Assembly: GCA_029780675.1 (NCBI GenBank)
Contig: JAKOYE010000048.1
Span: 1 to 35,628, forward strand
Origin: Actinomycetes bacterium
Lineage (GTDB): Bacteria > Actinomycetota > Actinomycetes > Mycobacteriales > Mycobacteriaceae
DNA: 35,628 nt
Direction of reading: 5' to 3'
The notes under the pieces were generated by a model that saw nothing but the letters and a program-made list of their open reading frames with translations, was not told the DNA's origin and made no database searches. This document shows, in pieces, positions 1 to 7,937 of this stretch. The translations under genes and the position numbers were made by a program. Positions within the stretch are counted from its first letter, which is position 1; every line of letters starts with the position of its first letter.

Positions 1-54
1 GAGGCGCTGCACTTCGGCACCCAGGTGCTCGAACACTTCCTGACCCACTGCTGA
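1..54 (+). CDS. C-terminal end of a probable M20-family peptidase (DapE2/Rv2141c-like), partial
   Basis: The window opens inside a plus-strand reading frame that encodes 17 residues ending [13 protein letters not shown] before TGA at 52-54. A short C-terminal helix of this kind is common in M20/M25/M40 metallopeptidases. In M. tuberculosis the neighbour of the PEBP-like gene Rv2140c is Rv2141c (annotated dapE2), which is the main reason for the call. The visible residues alone do not prove the family. The last six codons, including the stop, are duplicated in tandem just downstream (42-56 and 60-74, one mismatch, period 18), giving a second in-frame TGA at 70-72. Confidence 0.45.
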   Translation, partial: EALHFGTQVLEHFLTHC

Positions 55-91
55 TCCCCGACCCACCGCTGATCCGCGAAAGGCACTTCCG

Positions 92-646
92 ATGGCCAGC
101 TCTGACAACCCCGCATCCAACCCCGCCTACAACCCCTACGACCTCCTCCCCGAGCTGCCCGGGTTCACCCTGACCAGCGCCGATATCACCGACGGTCAGC
201 CGTTGACGACGGATCAGGTCAGCGGACTCATGGGAGCGGGTGGCCGGGACATCTCCCCGCAGCTCAGCTGGTCGGGCTTCCCGGAGCAGACCCGCAGCTT
301 CGCGGTGACGGTGTTCGACCCGGACGCGCCCACCGCGTCGGGTTTCTGGCACTGGGCGGTGGCCAACCTGCCGGACACCGTCACCGACCTCCCGGCCGGG
401 GCGGGCGACGGTTCGCCGCTGCCCGGCGATGCCCTCACCCTGCGCAATGACGCGGGGCTGCGTCGGTACGTCGGGGCGGCCCCGCCGGCCGGGCACGGCC
501 CCCACCGCTACTTCGTGGCGGTGCACGCCCTCGACGTCCCCGCGCTCGACCTCGACGCGGACGCCAGCCCGGCCTACCTGGGCTTCAACGTGTTCATGCA
601 CGCCATCGCCCGCGCGGTCATCCACGGCACCTACGAGCAACGGTAG
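92..646 (+). CDS. YbhB/YbcL-type phosphatidylethanolamine-binding (PEBP/RKIP-like) protein
   Basis: The 184-residue product is a cytosolic PEBP-fold protein, orthologous by sequence type and position to Rv2140c (about 176 residues). Family signatures are visible: DPDAP at residues 76-80, the [10 protein letters not shown] segment at 85-94, and GHGPHRYF at 134-141, which together form the anion/lipid-headgroup pocket of bacterial YbhB-type proteins. ATG 92 follows a purine-rich GCGAAAGG about 9 nt upstream. The first 15 or so residues (Asn/Pro-rich) extend beyond the usual core. Its role in bacteria is not settled; family members bind phospholipid headgroups or act as inhibitors of kinases or proteases. 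It lies immediately downstream of the peptidase gene in the same direction and converges on the monooxygenase gene with only 6 bp between the stops. Confidence 0.9.
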   Translation: MASSDNPASNPAYNPYDLLPELPGFTLTSADITDGQPLTTDQVSGLMGAGGRDISPQLSWSGFPEQTRSFAVTVFDPDAPTASGFWHWAVANLPDTVTDLPAGAGDGSPLPGDALTLRNDAGLRRYVGAAPPAGHGPHRYFVAVHALDVPALDLDADASPAYLGFNVFMHAIARAVIHGTYEQR

Positions 647-652
647 GCCCGC

Positions 653-2107
653 TCAGCCGACGTGGAAGTCGCCCTCCACGGGGGTGCCGAGCATCGCGAC
701 CATAGTGGCGCGGTCATAGGGCCACAGGTCGACGGTGCCGCCGTCGGTGCGGTACCAGGAATTGCATCCGGTGTTCCACACCGTGGGCGTCATCGCCGTC
801 CGGACGTCGTCGTTGAATCGGGTGGTCGCCTCGTCGGTGACCTCGACGGTGCGCAGTGTGCCGTCCCGGAACCGGTTGAGCCACTGGGTGATATAGCGTG
901 CGGTCAGTTCGGCGGAGAACTGCAGCGAGATCGACCCGGTCGGAGAGTTGGGTCCCAGCACGGTGAAGAGGTTGGGGAACCCGGGGATCGCGGTCATCCG
1001 GTAGGCGCGGGGCCCGTCGGCCCAGGCGTCGTCGAGGGTGATCCCGTCACGTCCGACGAGTCGCATCGGCCGCATGTAATGGTGGGCGTGAAAGCCGGTG
1101 GCGAGCACGATGACATCGGCGTCGCGGTGCGTGCCGTCCGTGGTGCGGATGCCGGTGGGCGTCACCTCGGCGATGGCCTCGCTGACCAGTTCGGCGTTAC
1201 CGGCCTGAATCGCCCGGTAGTAGCTGCCCGACACCACCTGTCGTTTGCACAGCGGCTGGTAGTCGGGGGTGAGACGCGCGCGCAACGCCGGGTCGCGCAC
1301 CTGCAGTCGCAGTGACAGCCGGGCGTAGGCCTGTACCGCCCGGCGCCGCCACGACGGCCGCGTGGTGATGTCGGCGAGGATCCCCGATCCGCGCAGCAGC
1401 AGGCGGTACATCGCATCATGCAGCGCCGGAAAGTGTTTCAGGACAGCAGCCAGTCCGGGAAGCTGCCGCAACGACATCGGCGCCCATAGGATCCACTGTG
1501 GGCTGCGCACGTAGTGGTGGACCACCTCCGCCGTCGGCTGCAGGGCCGAGACGACTTGCACGCCCGTCGACCCGGTGCCGATGACCGCGATCCGCTTGCC
1601 GCCGGTGTCGAGGCCGTCGTCCCACCGGGCGGTGTGGACGACGGTGCCGGTGAAGTCCCCGAGGCCCGGGATGTCCGGGACGAACGGGTGGTGCAACACC
1701 CCGGTCGCGCAGATCACGAAGTCGGCCGTGTGCCCGCCGCCGTCCGCGGTGCTCAGCCGCCACTCCCGCCGGCCGTCGTCCCACCGGGCCCCGGTGACTT
1801 CGGTGTTGAGCCTGATCAGGGGTCTCAGCCCGAGCCGTTCGACGACATCGCGGTGGTACTGCTGGATGTCAGCACCGCTGGCCCAGATGTGGGTCCAGTC
1901 GGGTTTCGGGGCGAAGCCGAACTGGTACAGCTGCGAGGGCACGTCGCAGGCCAGACCCGGGTAGCGGTTCCAGTGCCAGACCCCACCGACGTCCGATCCC
2001 TTCTCGAACACGGTGACGTCGTCGAACCCCGACCGGCGAAGCACATACGCGGTGGTGATACCGGCCACACCCGCGCCGATCACGACGATCCGGGGCCGGC
2101 GACTCAC
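653..2107 (-). CDS. Flavin-containing / Baeyer-Villiger-type monooxygenase
   Basis: The 484-residue protein is an NADPH- and FAD-dependent monooxygenase of the group that includes EthA and MymA. An N-terminal FAD Rossmann motif is seen as GAGVAG at residues 11-16. The BVMO-type fingerprint FTGTVVHTARWD lies at 152-163, with Asp in the usual Pro/Asp position. The NADPH Rossmann motif GTGSTG follows at 177-182, and an ATGF motif occurs near the C-terminal third. The start is GTG at 2107, only 10 bp after the pyrD stop, with a weak GGGCG before it, so it is probably co-transcribed with pyrD. I do not remember a monooxygenase at this position in M. tuberculosis, so it looks like an insertion. The substrate cannot be read from sequence; ketones, sulfides or thioamides are possible for the family. 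Confidence 0.88.
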   Translation of the reverse strand: MSRRPRIVVIGAGVAGITTAYVLRRSGFDDVTVFEKGSDVGGVWHWNRYPGLACDVPSQLYQFGFAPKPDWTHIWASGADIQQYHRDVVERLGLRPLIRLNTEVTGARWDDGRREWRLSTADGGGHTADFVICATGVLHHPFVPDIPGLGDFTGTVVHTARWDDGLDTGGKRIAVIGTGSTGVQVVSALQPTAEVVHHYVRSPQWILWAPMSLRQLPGLAAVLKHFPALHDAMYRLLLRGSGILADITTRPSWRRRAVQAYARLSLRLQVRDPALRARLTPDYQPLCKRQVVSGSYYRAIQAGNAELVSEAIAEVTPTGIRTTDGTHRDADVIVLATGFHAHHYMRPMRLVGRDGITLDDAWADGPRAYRMTAIPGFPNLFTVLGPNSPTGSISLQFSAELTARYITQWLNRFRDGTLRTVEVTDEATTRFNDDVRTAMTPTVWNTGCNSWYRTDGGTVDLWPYDRATMVAMLGTPVEGDFHVG

Positions 2108-2117
2108 CTGGCGCCCG

Positions 2118-3182
2118 TCACCGGTGTTCCGAGCCGACCGCCGCCGTGAGGCTGGGGTAGCCGCCGGCGTGCAGCCTGGCGGCGATGCCGTCGTGAATCT
2201 GCTTGGCCCACAGGCCGCCGCCGTAGACGAAGCCGGTGTAACCCTGCAGCAGCGACGCCCCGGCGATGATCCGCTGCCAGGCGTCCTCGGCCGTCTCGAT
2301 CCCCCCGACGCCGATCAGCACGAGTCGGTCCCCGACCCGGGCGTACAGCCGGCGCAGCACGTCGAGCGCCCGCTGCGCCACCGGCGGCCCGGAGATCCCG
2401 CCGGCGCCGAGCGCGTCGACACCCGGCGTTCGCAACCCGGCCCGGGAGATCGTGGTGTTGGTGGCCACGATGCCGGCCAGACCCAGCTCGACGGCGAGAT
2501 CGGCGACGGCGTCGACATCGGCGTCGGCCAGGTCCGGGGCGATCTTCACCAGCACGGGTGTCGCGGTCTCGGCGAGGACCGCGGTCAGGATCGGGCGCAG
2601 TGACTCGGTGGCCTGCAGATCCCGCAACCCGGGGGTGTTCGGCGAGCTGACGTTGACCACCAGGTAGGACGCCAGTGGGCCGAGCAGTCGGGCGCTGGCC
2701 GCGTAGTCCTCGGCGGCCCGCTCCGGCGGGGTGACCTTGGACTTCCCGATGTTCACGCCCACCGGGACATCCGGTTGGTGGCGGGCCAGTCGCAGCGCCA
2801 GTTGGCCCACGCCGTGGTTGTTGAAACCCATCCGGTTGAGCAGCGCCCGGTCCTCGGGCAACCGGAACAGCCGCGGCTCGGGGTTGCCGGGCTGCGGAAG
2901 CGCGGTGACGGTTCCCACCTCGGCGTAGCCGAATCCCAGTGCGCCCCAGGTGGCCAGGCCCAGGCCGTCTTTGTCGAACCCCGCCGCCAGGCCCAGCGGC
3001 CCGGGGAAGTGCGTCCCGAACACCCTGCTGGCCAGCACCGGGTCGCGGGGGGCCAGTGCCCGGCGCAGCGCGCGACGGGCCGGCCCCGGTGCGGTGGCGC
3101 CCCGCAGCCCGGCGAACACCAGGGTGTGGATCCGCTCCGGGGGAGCCAGGAACAGGGCGCGTCGCACCCCGTTGTAGATCAT
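2118..3182 (-). CDS. pyrD: Dihydroorotate dehydrogenase (quinone), class 2
   Basis: This 354-residue FMN enzyme oxidises dihydroorotate to orotate in de novo pyrimidine synthesis and passes electrons to membrane quinone. The N-terminal helical extension (residues about 1-45) is typical of class 2 enzymes that touch the membrane. Family motifs are AAGFDKD (66-72), NRMGFNN (117-123) and [11 protein letters not shown] (177-187, containing the class 2 catalytic serine). A C-terminal [12 protein letters not shown] and [12 protein letters not shown] segment forms the FMN phosphate site. ATG at 3182 overlaps the stop of the upstream DUF5703 gene by 4 bp (ATGA), which suggests translational coupling. 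It is equivalent to Rv2139. Confidence 0.96.
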   Translation of the reverse strand: MIYNGVRRALFLAPPERIHTLVFAGLRGATAPGPARRALRRALAPRDPVLASRVFGTHFPGPLGLAAGFDKDGLGLATWGALGFGYAEVGTVTALPQPGNPEPRLFRLPEDRALLNRMGFNNHGVGQLALRLARHQPDVPVGVNIGKSKVTPPERAAEDYAASARLLGPLASYLVVNVSSPNTPGLRDLQATESLRPILTAVLAETATPVLVKIAPDLADADVDAVADLAVELGLAGIVATNTTISRAGLRTPGVDALGAGGISGPPVAQRALDVLRRLYARVGDRLVLIGVGGIETAEDAWQRIIAGASLLQGYTGFVYGGGLWAKQIHDGIAARLHAGGYPSLTAAVGSEHR

Positions 3183-3433
3183 GCGCCCGGCTGATCGGTC
3201 AGGCGCAGCCCATCCGCGCGGATCTTCTTGCGCCGCAACAGAACCCTCCTGCTGCCGTCGGTGTAGAGGCGGACCCTGGTCAGCTCCCAGCCGCGGTACT
3301 CGGCTTCGATCGCCAACCGGGTGGAGGCGGTGACCCGGGTCACCTCAGGGGGCAGCCGCAACGGGATCCACTCATACTCCTCAGACAGGTCGGCCTGCCA
3401 CGCGGCCGGCATCCGCCCCCGTGCGGCGCTCAT
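3179..3433 (-). CDS. DUF5703 family small protein
   Basis: The 84-residue basic protein is characteristic of a small actinobacterial family: an [10 protein letters not shown] strand at residues about 19-28, then [17 protein letters not shown] and a basic tail [14 protein letters not shown]. Function is unknown. ATG 3433 overlaps the lppL stop by 4 bp, and its own stop overlaps the pyrD start by 4 bp, so three cistrons are stitched by ATGA junctions. This argues for a real gene, although it is small and the same stretch can be read as a much longer alternative frame running through lppL. No signal peptide or membrane segment is visible, so it is probably cytoplasmic. Confidence 0.8.
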   Translation of the reverse strand: MSAARGRMPAAWQADLSEEYEWIPLRLPPEVTRVTASTRLAIEAEYRGWELTRVRLYTDGSRRVLLRRKKIRADGLRLTDQPGA

Positions 3434-4464
3434 CGGCGGCCGTCGGCCCGGGGAATCGCCTGCACCCCGGCCCCGGCGCCGGACATCACGTACAGGGTGC
3501 CCGACGTCTCGTCGTAGGCCAGCGAGTCCGGTTGCTGCACGGTGGGGTAACGCACCTTCTCCACGGGGATCCCAGTGGACAGATCGTAGCCAACCACGGT
3601 GTTCGACGCGGTCTGCGAGACCCAGACCAGCGTTCGTGAGCCCGTCACCCCGTACGGGGACTCCGGAACCGGGTACGCCTGACGTTCGATGAGCGGATCC
3701 ACCGTGAACACCAGCAGCTGCCCGCCGCGGGTGTCGGTCACCAGCACCCGGTCCGCCGCATCGGCGGCGATCGAGGTGGCCCCCATACCGGCGCGCAGGG
3801 CCTGCATGGTCTCTCCATCGGCATCGAGAGCCGTCACCGAGGTCTGCCCGCGGTCCAGGACCACAGAGACCTCGCCGAGGGTGACGATGGCGTCGACGCG
3901 GGCGAAGGAGGCTTTCCGGTGCCTGACCGTGAAGTCGGTGTCCAACAGGTAGAACGCGCCCGTCGCACTGCCCAGGACCAGGCGGCCGTCGGCGCGCCGG
4001 GCGATCGCGGTGAATTCGGTGTCGGCCTCGCCCGCCACGGCGATCGGAGTCGCGGCCGCCGAGGCCAGGTCCACCGTGATGATGCCGCCGCGGGTCGCCG
4101 CCCACACCGTCCCGGTGCCGTCCCCGGTGATCGCGGTCGCGGCAGTGGGTAACGGCACGACCCGGGGCGGGCGGCCGGGAGCCAGGACCGTCAGGGTCGA
4201 TTCCGGTCCCGGGGTCAGCACCGCCAGCAGGGACGTCTTGGCGTCGTGCAGGACGGCACCGGGCCGGCCCGGCAGGGGGATCACCCGGCCGGCCGGGGGG
4301 ACCGACGTCGGCGGGGAGACCGCCGCGGTCGCCGACGGGATGGTGGGCGGGGTGGGGTCGAGGATTTTCGAGGAGCACCCCGTCACCAGGGTTGCCGCGA
4401 TCGCCGTCAGAGCAGCAAGGCGTCTCGGGCGGGTGGGCGTCGCGGGGGGCGTCGGGGCGGCCAT
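3430..4464 (-). CDS. lppL: LppL-like lipoprotein with beta-propeller-type repeats
   Basis: This is a 344-residue exported lipoprotein. The N-terminus has arginines (TRPRR), a hydrophobic stretch LAALTAIAATL and a lipobox LVTGC, so lipidation at that Cys is expected. The mature part repeats strands of the type GTVWAATRGGIITVDLAS, RLVLGSATGAFYLLD and GTLYVMSGAGAG, as in YVTN/NHL beta-propellers. Position upstream of pyrD matches Rv2138 (LppL). ATG 4464 was chosen because a -10-like TAGAAT (minus strand, 4478-4473) lies 8 nt upstream, which suggests a leaderless or nearly leaderless mRNA. GTG 4470 and TTG 4491 are in-frame alternatives. The function is unknown; a scaffold or ligand-binding role at the cell surface is inferred from the fold only. 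Confidence 0.85.
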   Translation of the reverse strand: MAAPTPPATPTRPRRLAALTAIAATLVTGCSSKILDPTPPTIPSATAAVSPPTSVPPAGRVIPLPGRPGAVLHDAKTSLLAVLTPGPESTLTVLAPGRPPRVVPLPTAATAITGDGTGTVWAATRGGIITVDLASAAATPIAVAGEADTEFTAIARRADGRLVLGSATGAFYLLDTDFTVRHRKASFARVDAIVTLGEVSVVLDRGQTSVTALDADGETMQALRAGMGATSIAADAADRVLVTDTRGGQLLVFTVDPLIERQAYPVPESPYGVTGSRTLVWVSQTASNTVVGYDLSTGIPVEKVRYPTVQQPDSLAYDETSGTLYVMSGAGAGVQAIPRADGRR

Positions 4465-4472
4465 CAGCACGG

Positions 4473-4478
4473 ATTCTA
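4473..4478 (-). promoter_or_regulatory. Putative -10 element of the lppL-DUF5703-pyrD operon
   Basis: On the minus strand the hexamer is TAGAAT, a good match to the mycobacterial sigma-A -10 pattern TANNNT. The expected start site lies about 2 nt before ATG 4464, so the transcript would be essentially leaderless. It stands back to back with the plus-strand promoter at 4521-4526. No clear -35 was seen. Confidence 0.45.
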
Positions 4479-4520
4479 GGCTCTTCGCCAAACCTCACCA
4501 CGCGACGGCGTAACCAGGTT

Positions 4521-4526
4521 TATGGT
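4521..4526 (+). promoter_or_regulatory. Putative -10 element of the 4534 gene, leaderless type
   Basis: TATGGT is followed by 7 nt and then ATG 4534. This is the spacing expected when transcription starts at or one base before the start codon. There is no Shine-Dalgarno sequence before that ATG. Confidence 0.4.
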
Positions 4527-4533
4527 ATCCGAC

Positions 4534-4854
4534 ATGACGCTGGTCGCCTTCGATGAGCCTGGTGCCCCCGATTGTGGTGAATTCGTCGTCGAGGACATCG
4601 GCACCGGTTTGTTCGCGAGCGGGTTCGGTCATCTCGGCGATGGCCGCCGCTTCTCCTTCCACGTCCACCGGTCCGAACTCGTGGTCGAGGTCTACCGGCC
4701 GCGCCGGATCGGTCCGGTGCCGCTGCCCGAAGACGTCATCGCCACCCTCCGCCGGCCACTGGCCGACGTGGATGCCGGCAGCCGCCGCAGCCTCGCCGCG
4801 GCGGTGCGCGGCATGATCACGGCACTCGGTCCGTCGGGGCGCACTGCACGCTGA
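4534..4854 (+). CDS. Conserved mycobacterial hypothetical protein (Rv2137c position)
   Basis: I do not recognise a domain in this 106-residue acidic-to-neutral protein. Visible features are an N-terminal beta-rich half ([20 protein letters not shown], then [19 protein letters not shown]) and a helical C-terminal half ([16 protein letters not shown], then [16 protein letters not shown]). No signal peptide or membrane helix is seen. It is first in the plus-strand block leading to uppP, with 38 bp to the uppP start, the place of Rv2137c in M. tuberculosis. ATG 4534 is preferred to ATG 4522 because of the leaderless-type promoter spacing and because ATG 4522 would overlap the -10. Function cannot be stated. 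Confidence 0.65.
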   Translation: MTLVAFDEPGAPDCGEFVVEDIGTGLFASGFGHLGDGRRFSFHVHRSELVVEVYRPRRIGPVPLPEDVIATLRRPLADVDAGSRRSLAAAVRGMITALGPSGRTAR

Positions 4855-4879
4855 GGGTCGGCCCGCGATTGGGTCGATG

Positions 4880-4885
4880 TACGGT
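4880..4885 (+). promoter_or_regulatory. Putative -10 element of uppP, leaderless type
   Basis: TACGGT is followed by 7 nt and GTG 4893, the same arrangement as at 4521-4534. It supports GTG 4893 as the uppP start on a leaderless transcript, even though ATG 4908 is the start suggested by homologues. Confidence 0.35.
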
Positions 4886-4892
4886 CAGCGCC

Positions 4893-5738
4893 GTGGATGC
4901 GTCGTCGATGTCCTGGCTGCAGGTGGTCGTGCTGTCAGTCGTTCAGGGCCTCACCGAGTTCTTGCCGATCTCCTCGTCGGGCCACCTCGCGATCGTCTCG
5001 CGGCTGTTCTTCTCCGGCGACGCCGGCGCATCATTCACCGCCGTCTCCCAACTCGGGACGGAGGCCGCCGTCCTGGTCTACTTCGCCCGGGACATCGTCC
5101 GGATTCTGCGGGCCTGGTTCCGCGGGGTCTTCGACAGGACCCACCGCGACGACGTCGACTATCGGCTCGGCTGGTACGTCATCATCGGCAGCATCCCGAT
5201 CGGGGTGGTGGGCTTCCTGTTCAAGGACGCCATCCGCACCGAAGTCCGGAACCTGTGGGTGATCGCGACCGCCATGCTGGTCTTCTCCGTGGTGATCGCC
5301 GCCGCCGAGTACTTCGGGCGGCAGAATCGTCACGTGGGCCAACTGACCTGGCGGGACGGTCTGCTGGTCGGGTTGGCCCAGTGCCTGGCGCTGGTGCCGG
5401 GGGTGTCGCGCTCGGGCGCCACGATCAGCGCGGGGCTGTTCCTCGGCCTGGACCGTCCGCTGGCGGCGAGGTTCGGATTCCTGCTCGCCATCCCGGCGGT
5501 GTTCGCCTCGGGCCTGTTCTCCCTGCCCGACGCCTTCGAGCCGACTGGGACGGGGATGAGCGCCACCGGCCTGCAGTTGCTGGTGAGCGTGCTGATCACC
5601 TTCGTGGTCGGTTATGCGGCCATCTCCTGGCTGCTGCGCTTCCTGGCCAACCATGCCATGTACTGGTTCGTCGGCTATCGGGTGGTGCTCTCGCTGACCC
5701 TGATGGCGCTGCTGGCAACGGGGGCTCTGGCTGCATGA
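4893..5738 (+). CDS. uppP: Undecaprenyl-diphosphate phosphatase (BacA/UppP)
   Basis: This integral membrane enzyme removes a phosphate from undecaprenyl (in mycobacteria decaprenyl) diphosphate, recycling the lipid carrier for peptidoglycan and arabinogalactan synthesis; it can confer bacitracin tolerance. The two family signatures are intact: [20 protein letters not shown] near the N-terminus, and [18 protein letters not shown] in the middle. Several hydrophobic segments follow, ending in [21 protein letters not shown]. From ATG 4908 it would be 276 residues, the same length as I recall for Rv2136c; from GTG 4893 it is 281. I prefer 4893 because ATG 4908 has no Shine-Dalgarno sequence and GTG 4893 has a well-spaced -10. 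The BVMO-side operon is unrelated; uppP belongs to the plus-strand block 4534-7934. Confidence 0.95.
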   Translation: MDASSMSWLQVVVLSVVQGLTEFLPISSSGHLAIVSRLFFSGDAGASFTAVSQLGTEAAVLVYFARDIVRILRAWFRGVFDRTHRDDVDYRLGWYVIIGSIPIGVVGFLFKDAIRTEVRNLWVIATAMLVFSVVIAAAEYFGRQNRHVGQLTWRDGLLVGLAQCLALVPGVSRSGATISAGLFLGLDRPLAARFGFLLAIPAVFASGLFSLPDAFEPTGTGMSATGLQLLVSVLITFVVGYAAISWLLRFLANHAMYWFVGYRVVLSLTLMALLATGALAA

Positions 5739-5790
5739 CAATTTCCGCCCCTCCTCCTCATCGCTTCGCTCTGCATCGTCGGGAGCGGGT

Positions 5791-6489
5791 ATGACCGTCA
5801 TCCTGCTGCGCCACGGCCGGTCGGTGGCCAACACCGCGCACACCCTGGCCGGCCGCACCGAGGGCGTCGAACTCGACGAGAAGGGCACCCGCCAGGCCGC
5901 CGACCTGGTGGGCCGCCTCGACGGACTGCCGATCCGGGCGCTGATCCGTTCGCCGCTGCTGCGTTGCCGGCTCACCTTGGAGCCGCTGGCCGATGCTCTC
6001 GGATTGCAGCCGCTGGTCGACGAGCGCCTCGCCGAAGTCGACTACGGCCAGTGGACCGGCCGCAAGCTGGGTGAACTGGTCGAGGAGCCGCTCTGGACAG
6101 TGGTCCAGCAGCAGCCGAGTGCGGCGGTGTTCCCCGGTGGGGAGGGGCTTGCGCAGGTGCAGGCGCGTGCGGTCGCCGCCGTGCGCGAACACGACCGCCG
6201 GTTGGCGGCGGAATTCGGCGGCGACACGCTGTGGGTTGCCTGCACCCACGGCGATGTCATCAAGGCAGTGGTCGCCGACGCACTGGGCGCCCACCTCGAC
6301 AGCTTCCAGCGGATCACCGCCGATCCCGCGTCGATGAGTGTGATCCGGTACACCCCGCTGCGTCCGTTCGTGGTCCACGTCAACCACACCGGGCCGCAAC
6401 TGGCGACCGCGCTGTCCGTCGCGCCGGTTGTGGATGGCGGAGGCGGAGAGCCCGCAGGGGAGGCGACGGTCGGCGGGTCGACGGACTGA
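5791..6489 (+). CDS. Histidine phosphatase superfamily protein (phosphoglycerate-mutase-like, Rv2135c/MSMEG_4193 family)
   Basis: The 232-residue enzyme has the branch-1 histidine phosphatase core: LRHGRS at residues 6-11 with the phospho-accepting His8, a second arginine segment IRSPLLRC at 52-59, the acidic segment DERLAEVDYGQWTG at 77-90, and the C-terminal catalytic His in THGD at 152-155. It hydrolyses a phosphate ester, but the substrate is unknown. A GGGAGCGGG ribosome-binding site sits just before ATG 5791, 52 bp after the uppP stop. The C-terminal 20 residues are Gly/Glu-rich and not part of the fold. In actinobacteria this gene travels with the DUF3090 and SCO1664-family genes found next, so they may share a pathway (inference). 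Confidence 0.9.
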   Translation: MTVILLRHGRSVANTAHTLAGRTEGVELDEKGTRQAADLVGRLDGLPIRALIRSPLLRCRLTLEPLADALGLQPLVDERLAEVDYGQWTGRKLGELVEEPLWTVVQQQPSAAVFPGGEGLAQVQARAVAAVREHDRRLAAEFGGDTLWVACTHGDVIKAVVADALGAHLDSFQRITADPASMSVIRYTPLRPFVVHVNHTGPQLATALSVAPVVDGGGGEPAGEATVGGSTD

Positions 6490-6497
6490 CCGCCGAC
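6469..6497 (+). terminator. Candidate terminator hairpin at the end of the histidine phosphatase gene
   Basis: GTCGGCGG (6469-6476) and CCGCCGAC (6490-6497) form a perfect 8-bp stem with a 13-nt loop that includes the stop codon at 6487-6489. There is no immediate U-tract, which is common in mycobacteria. A fresh -10-like TATTTT follows at 6504-6509. Confidence 0.35.
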
Positions 6498-6503
6498 TGC
6501 CGG

Positions 6504-6509
6504 TATTTT
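6504..6509 (+). promoter_or_regulatory. Putative -10 element of the DUF3090 gene
   Basis: TATTTT is AT-rich in a strongly GC-rich context and lies 10 nt before ATG 6520. Transcription would start only a few bases before the start codon, and GGGACAG could serve as a short ribosome-binding site. Confidence 0.35.
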
Positions 6510-6519
6510 GGGACAGACC

Positions 6520-7128
6520 ATGCCCCGCGCAATCCACATCTTCCGCACGCCGGACCGGTTCATCGCCGGGACCGTCGGCCAGCCCGGCAACCGGACCTTC
6601 TACCTGCAGGCCGTCCAGGACAAGCGGGTGGTGTCGGTGCTCTGCGAGAAGCAGCAGGTGGCGATGCTGGCCGAGCGGGTCGGTGCGCTGCTGGTCGAGG
6701 TGAATCGGCGCTTCGGCACGCCGCTGCCAACGGAGACCGCGGTCGCCGACTCCGGGCCGCTGGTGATGCCCGTCGACGCCGAGTTCCGGGTCGGCACCAT
6801 GGGCCTGGGCTGGGATGCCGAGGCGCAGAGCGTCGTGGTGGAACTGCTGGCGGTCACCGAGGAGGCTGTCGACACCTCGGTGATCCTCGACGACGCCGAG
6901 GACGGGCCGGACGCGGTTCGGGTGTTCCTCACCCCGGAATCGGCCCGTCAGTTCGCGCTGCGGTCCCGCAGTGTGGTGTCGGCCGGCCGGCCACCGTGCC
7001 CGCTGTGCGACGAACCGCTGGACGCCGGGGGCCATTTGTGCGTGCGCACCAACGGCTACCGCCGCGGCGGGCTCAGCGGTTCGGTGGACGACGACTCCGG
7101 CCCCGACTCTGACGACGGCGGCTCGTGA
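6520..7128 (+). CDS. DUF3090 family protein (Rv2134c-like)
   Basis: The 202-residue protein belongs to an actinobacterial family of unknown function (TIGR03847/DUF3090). The N-terminus RAIHIFRTPDRFIAGTVGQP is typical. Near the C-terminus a compact Cys/His cluster is seen: CPLC at residues 160-163, then His172 and Cys174, which looks like a zinc-binding ribbon. The last 20 residues are acidic and low complexity. ATG 6520 is chosen over TTG 6508 because homologues start with this short form and because of the promoter spacing. Its stop overlaps the start of the next gene by 4 bp (GTGA), so the two are translationally coupled. The conserved trio with the upstream phosphatase and downstream kinase-like protein suggests a shared but unknown role. 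Confidence 0.88.
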   Translation: MPRAIHIFRTPDRFIAGTVGQPGNRTFYLQAVQDKRVVSVLCEKQQVAMLAERVGALLVEVNRRFGTPLPTETAVADSGPLVMPVDAEFRVGTMGLGWDAEAQSVVVELLAVTEEAVDTSVILDDAEDGPDAVRVFLTPESARQFALRSRSVVSAGRPPCPLCDEPLDAGGHLCVRTNGYRRGGLSGSVDDDSGPDSDDGGS

Positions 7129-7934
7129 CCGATGCCGACCCGCGGCTTGAGACGCTGCGCCACGGTGACCTGAGGCTGGTCGGTCGAATCCGCTCGGCCA
7201 GCAATGCCACCTTCCTGTGCCAGGCCGTGCCGGATGGGGATCCCGACGGGGAATCCGTTCAGTGCGTATACAAGCCGATCGCCGGCGAACAGCCGCTGTG
7301 GGACTTCCCGGACGGCACACTCGCCGGCCGGGAGGTGGCGTCACATCTCATCTCGGCGGCCTTGGGGTGGGATGTCGTGCCGCACACCATCATCCGCTCC
7401 GGGCCTGCCGGGCCCGGCATGGTCCAGCTCTGGGTGGAGCAGCCGGATGAGCCCTCCGATCCGGGTCTGGTCGGCCTGTGCCAGCCGGATTCTGTTCCCG
7501 CGGAATACTTTTCGATATTGACCGCCTATGACTACTCGGGCGGCGAAGTGGTGTTGGTGCACGCCGACCATCCGCAGTTGCGGCGGATCGCGGTGTTCGA
7601 CGTCATCGTCAACAACGCCGACCGCAAGGGCGGGCACATCCTCGCCGGGGTCGACGGCGGGGTCTACGGCGTCGATCACGGCGTCTGCCTGCACGTCCAC
7701 GACAAGCTTCGGACCGTGTTGTGGGGGTGGGCCGGCACCCGCATCGACGAGCAGACGCTGACCGACCTGCGCGAGCTCGACGGTCAACTCGGCGGGCCGC
7801 TGGCCACGCGACTGCGCGATCACATCACCGCCGCTGAGGTGTCCGCGCTGCGGCAGCGTGTGCGCGATCTGCTCGCCGCCCCGACGATGCCGGTGCCGGG
7901 CGGCCGCAACCCGCTCCCGTGGCCGGCTTTCTGA
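7125..7934 (+). CDS. SCO1664 family protein with PI3/4-kinase-like fold (Rv2133c-like)
   Basis: The 269-residue protein (family TIGR03843) has distant similarity to phosphatidylinositol 3-/4-kinases. Visible kinase-like positions are Lys50 in CVYKPIAGE (ATP lysine candidate), Glu70 in GREVASHL (possible partner), NNADRKGGH at 163-171 (catalytic-loop-like, with Asp and Arg) and VDHG at 183-186 (metal-binding DxG-like). So it may be an active small-molecule or protein kinase, although no substrate is known. The start is GTG 7125 within the overlapping GTGA. No membrane segment is visible. It ends 3 bp before the stop of the convergent META lipoprotein gene. Confidence 0.85.
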   Translation: MTDADPRLETLRHGDLRLVGRIRSASNATFLCQAVPDGDPDGESVQCVYKPIAGEQPLWDFPDGTLAGREVASHLISAALGWDVVPHTIIRSGPAGPGMVQLWVEQPDEPSDPGLVGLCQPDSVPAEYFSILTAYDYSGGEVVLVHADHPQLRRIAVFDVIVNNADRKGGHILAGVDGGVYGVDHGVCLHVHDKLRTVLWGWAGTRIDEQTLTDLRELDGQLGGPLATRLRDHITAAEVSALRQRVRDLLAAPTMPVPGGRNPLPWPAF

Positions 7935-7937
7935 GCG

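Noticed and set aside
3179..4501. A 440-codon minus-strand frame covering both lppL and the DUF5703 gene
   Set aside because: Only its last 84 codons look like protein; the rest is Gly/Pro/Arg shadow of lppL. The ATG inside the lppL stop is the natural start.
5758..7344. A 528-codon minus-strand frame opposite the phosphatase and DUF3090 genes
   Set aside because: The translation is Arg/His/Gly-rich with no domain, and the plus strand carries well-conserved genes throughout.
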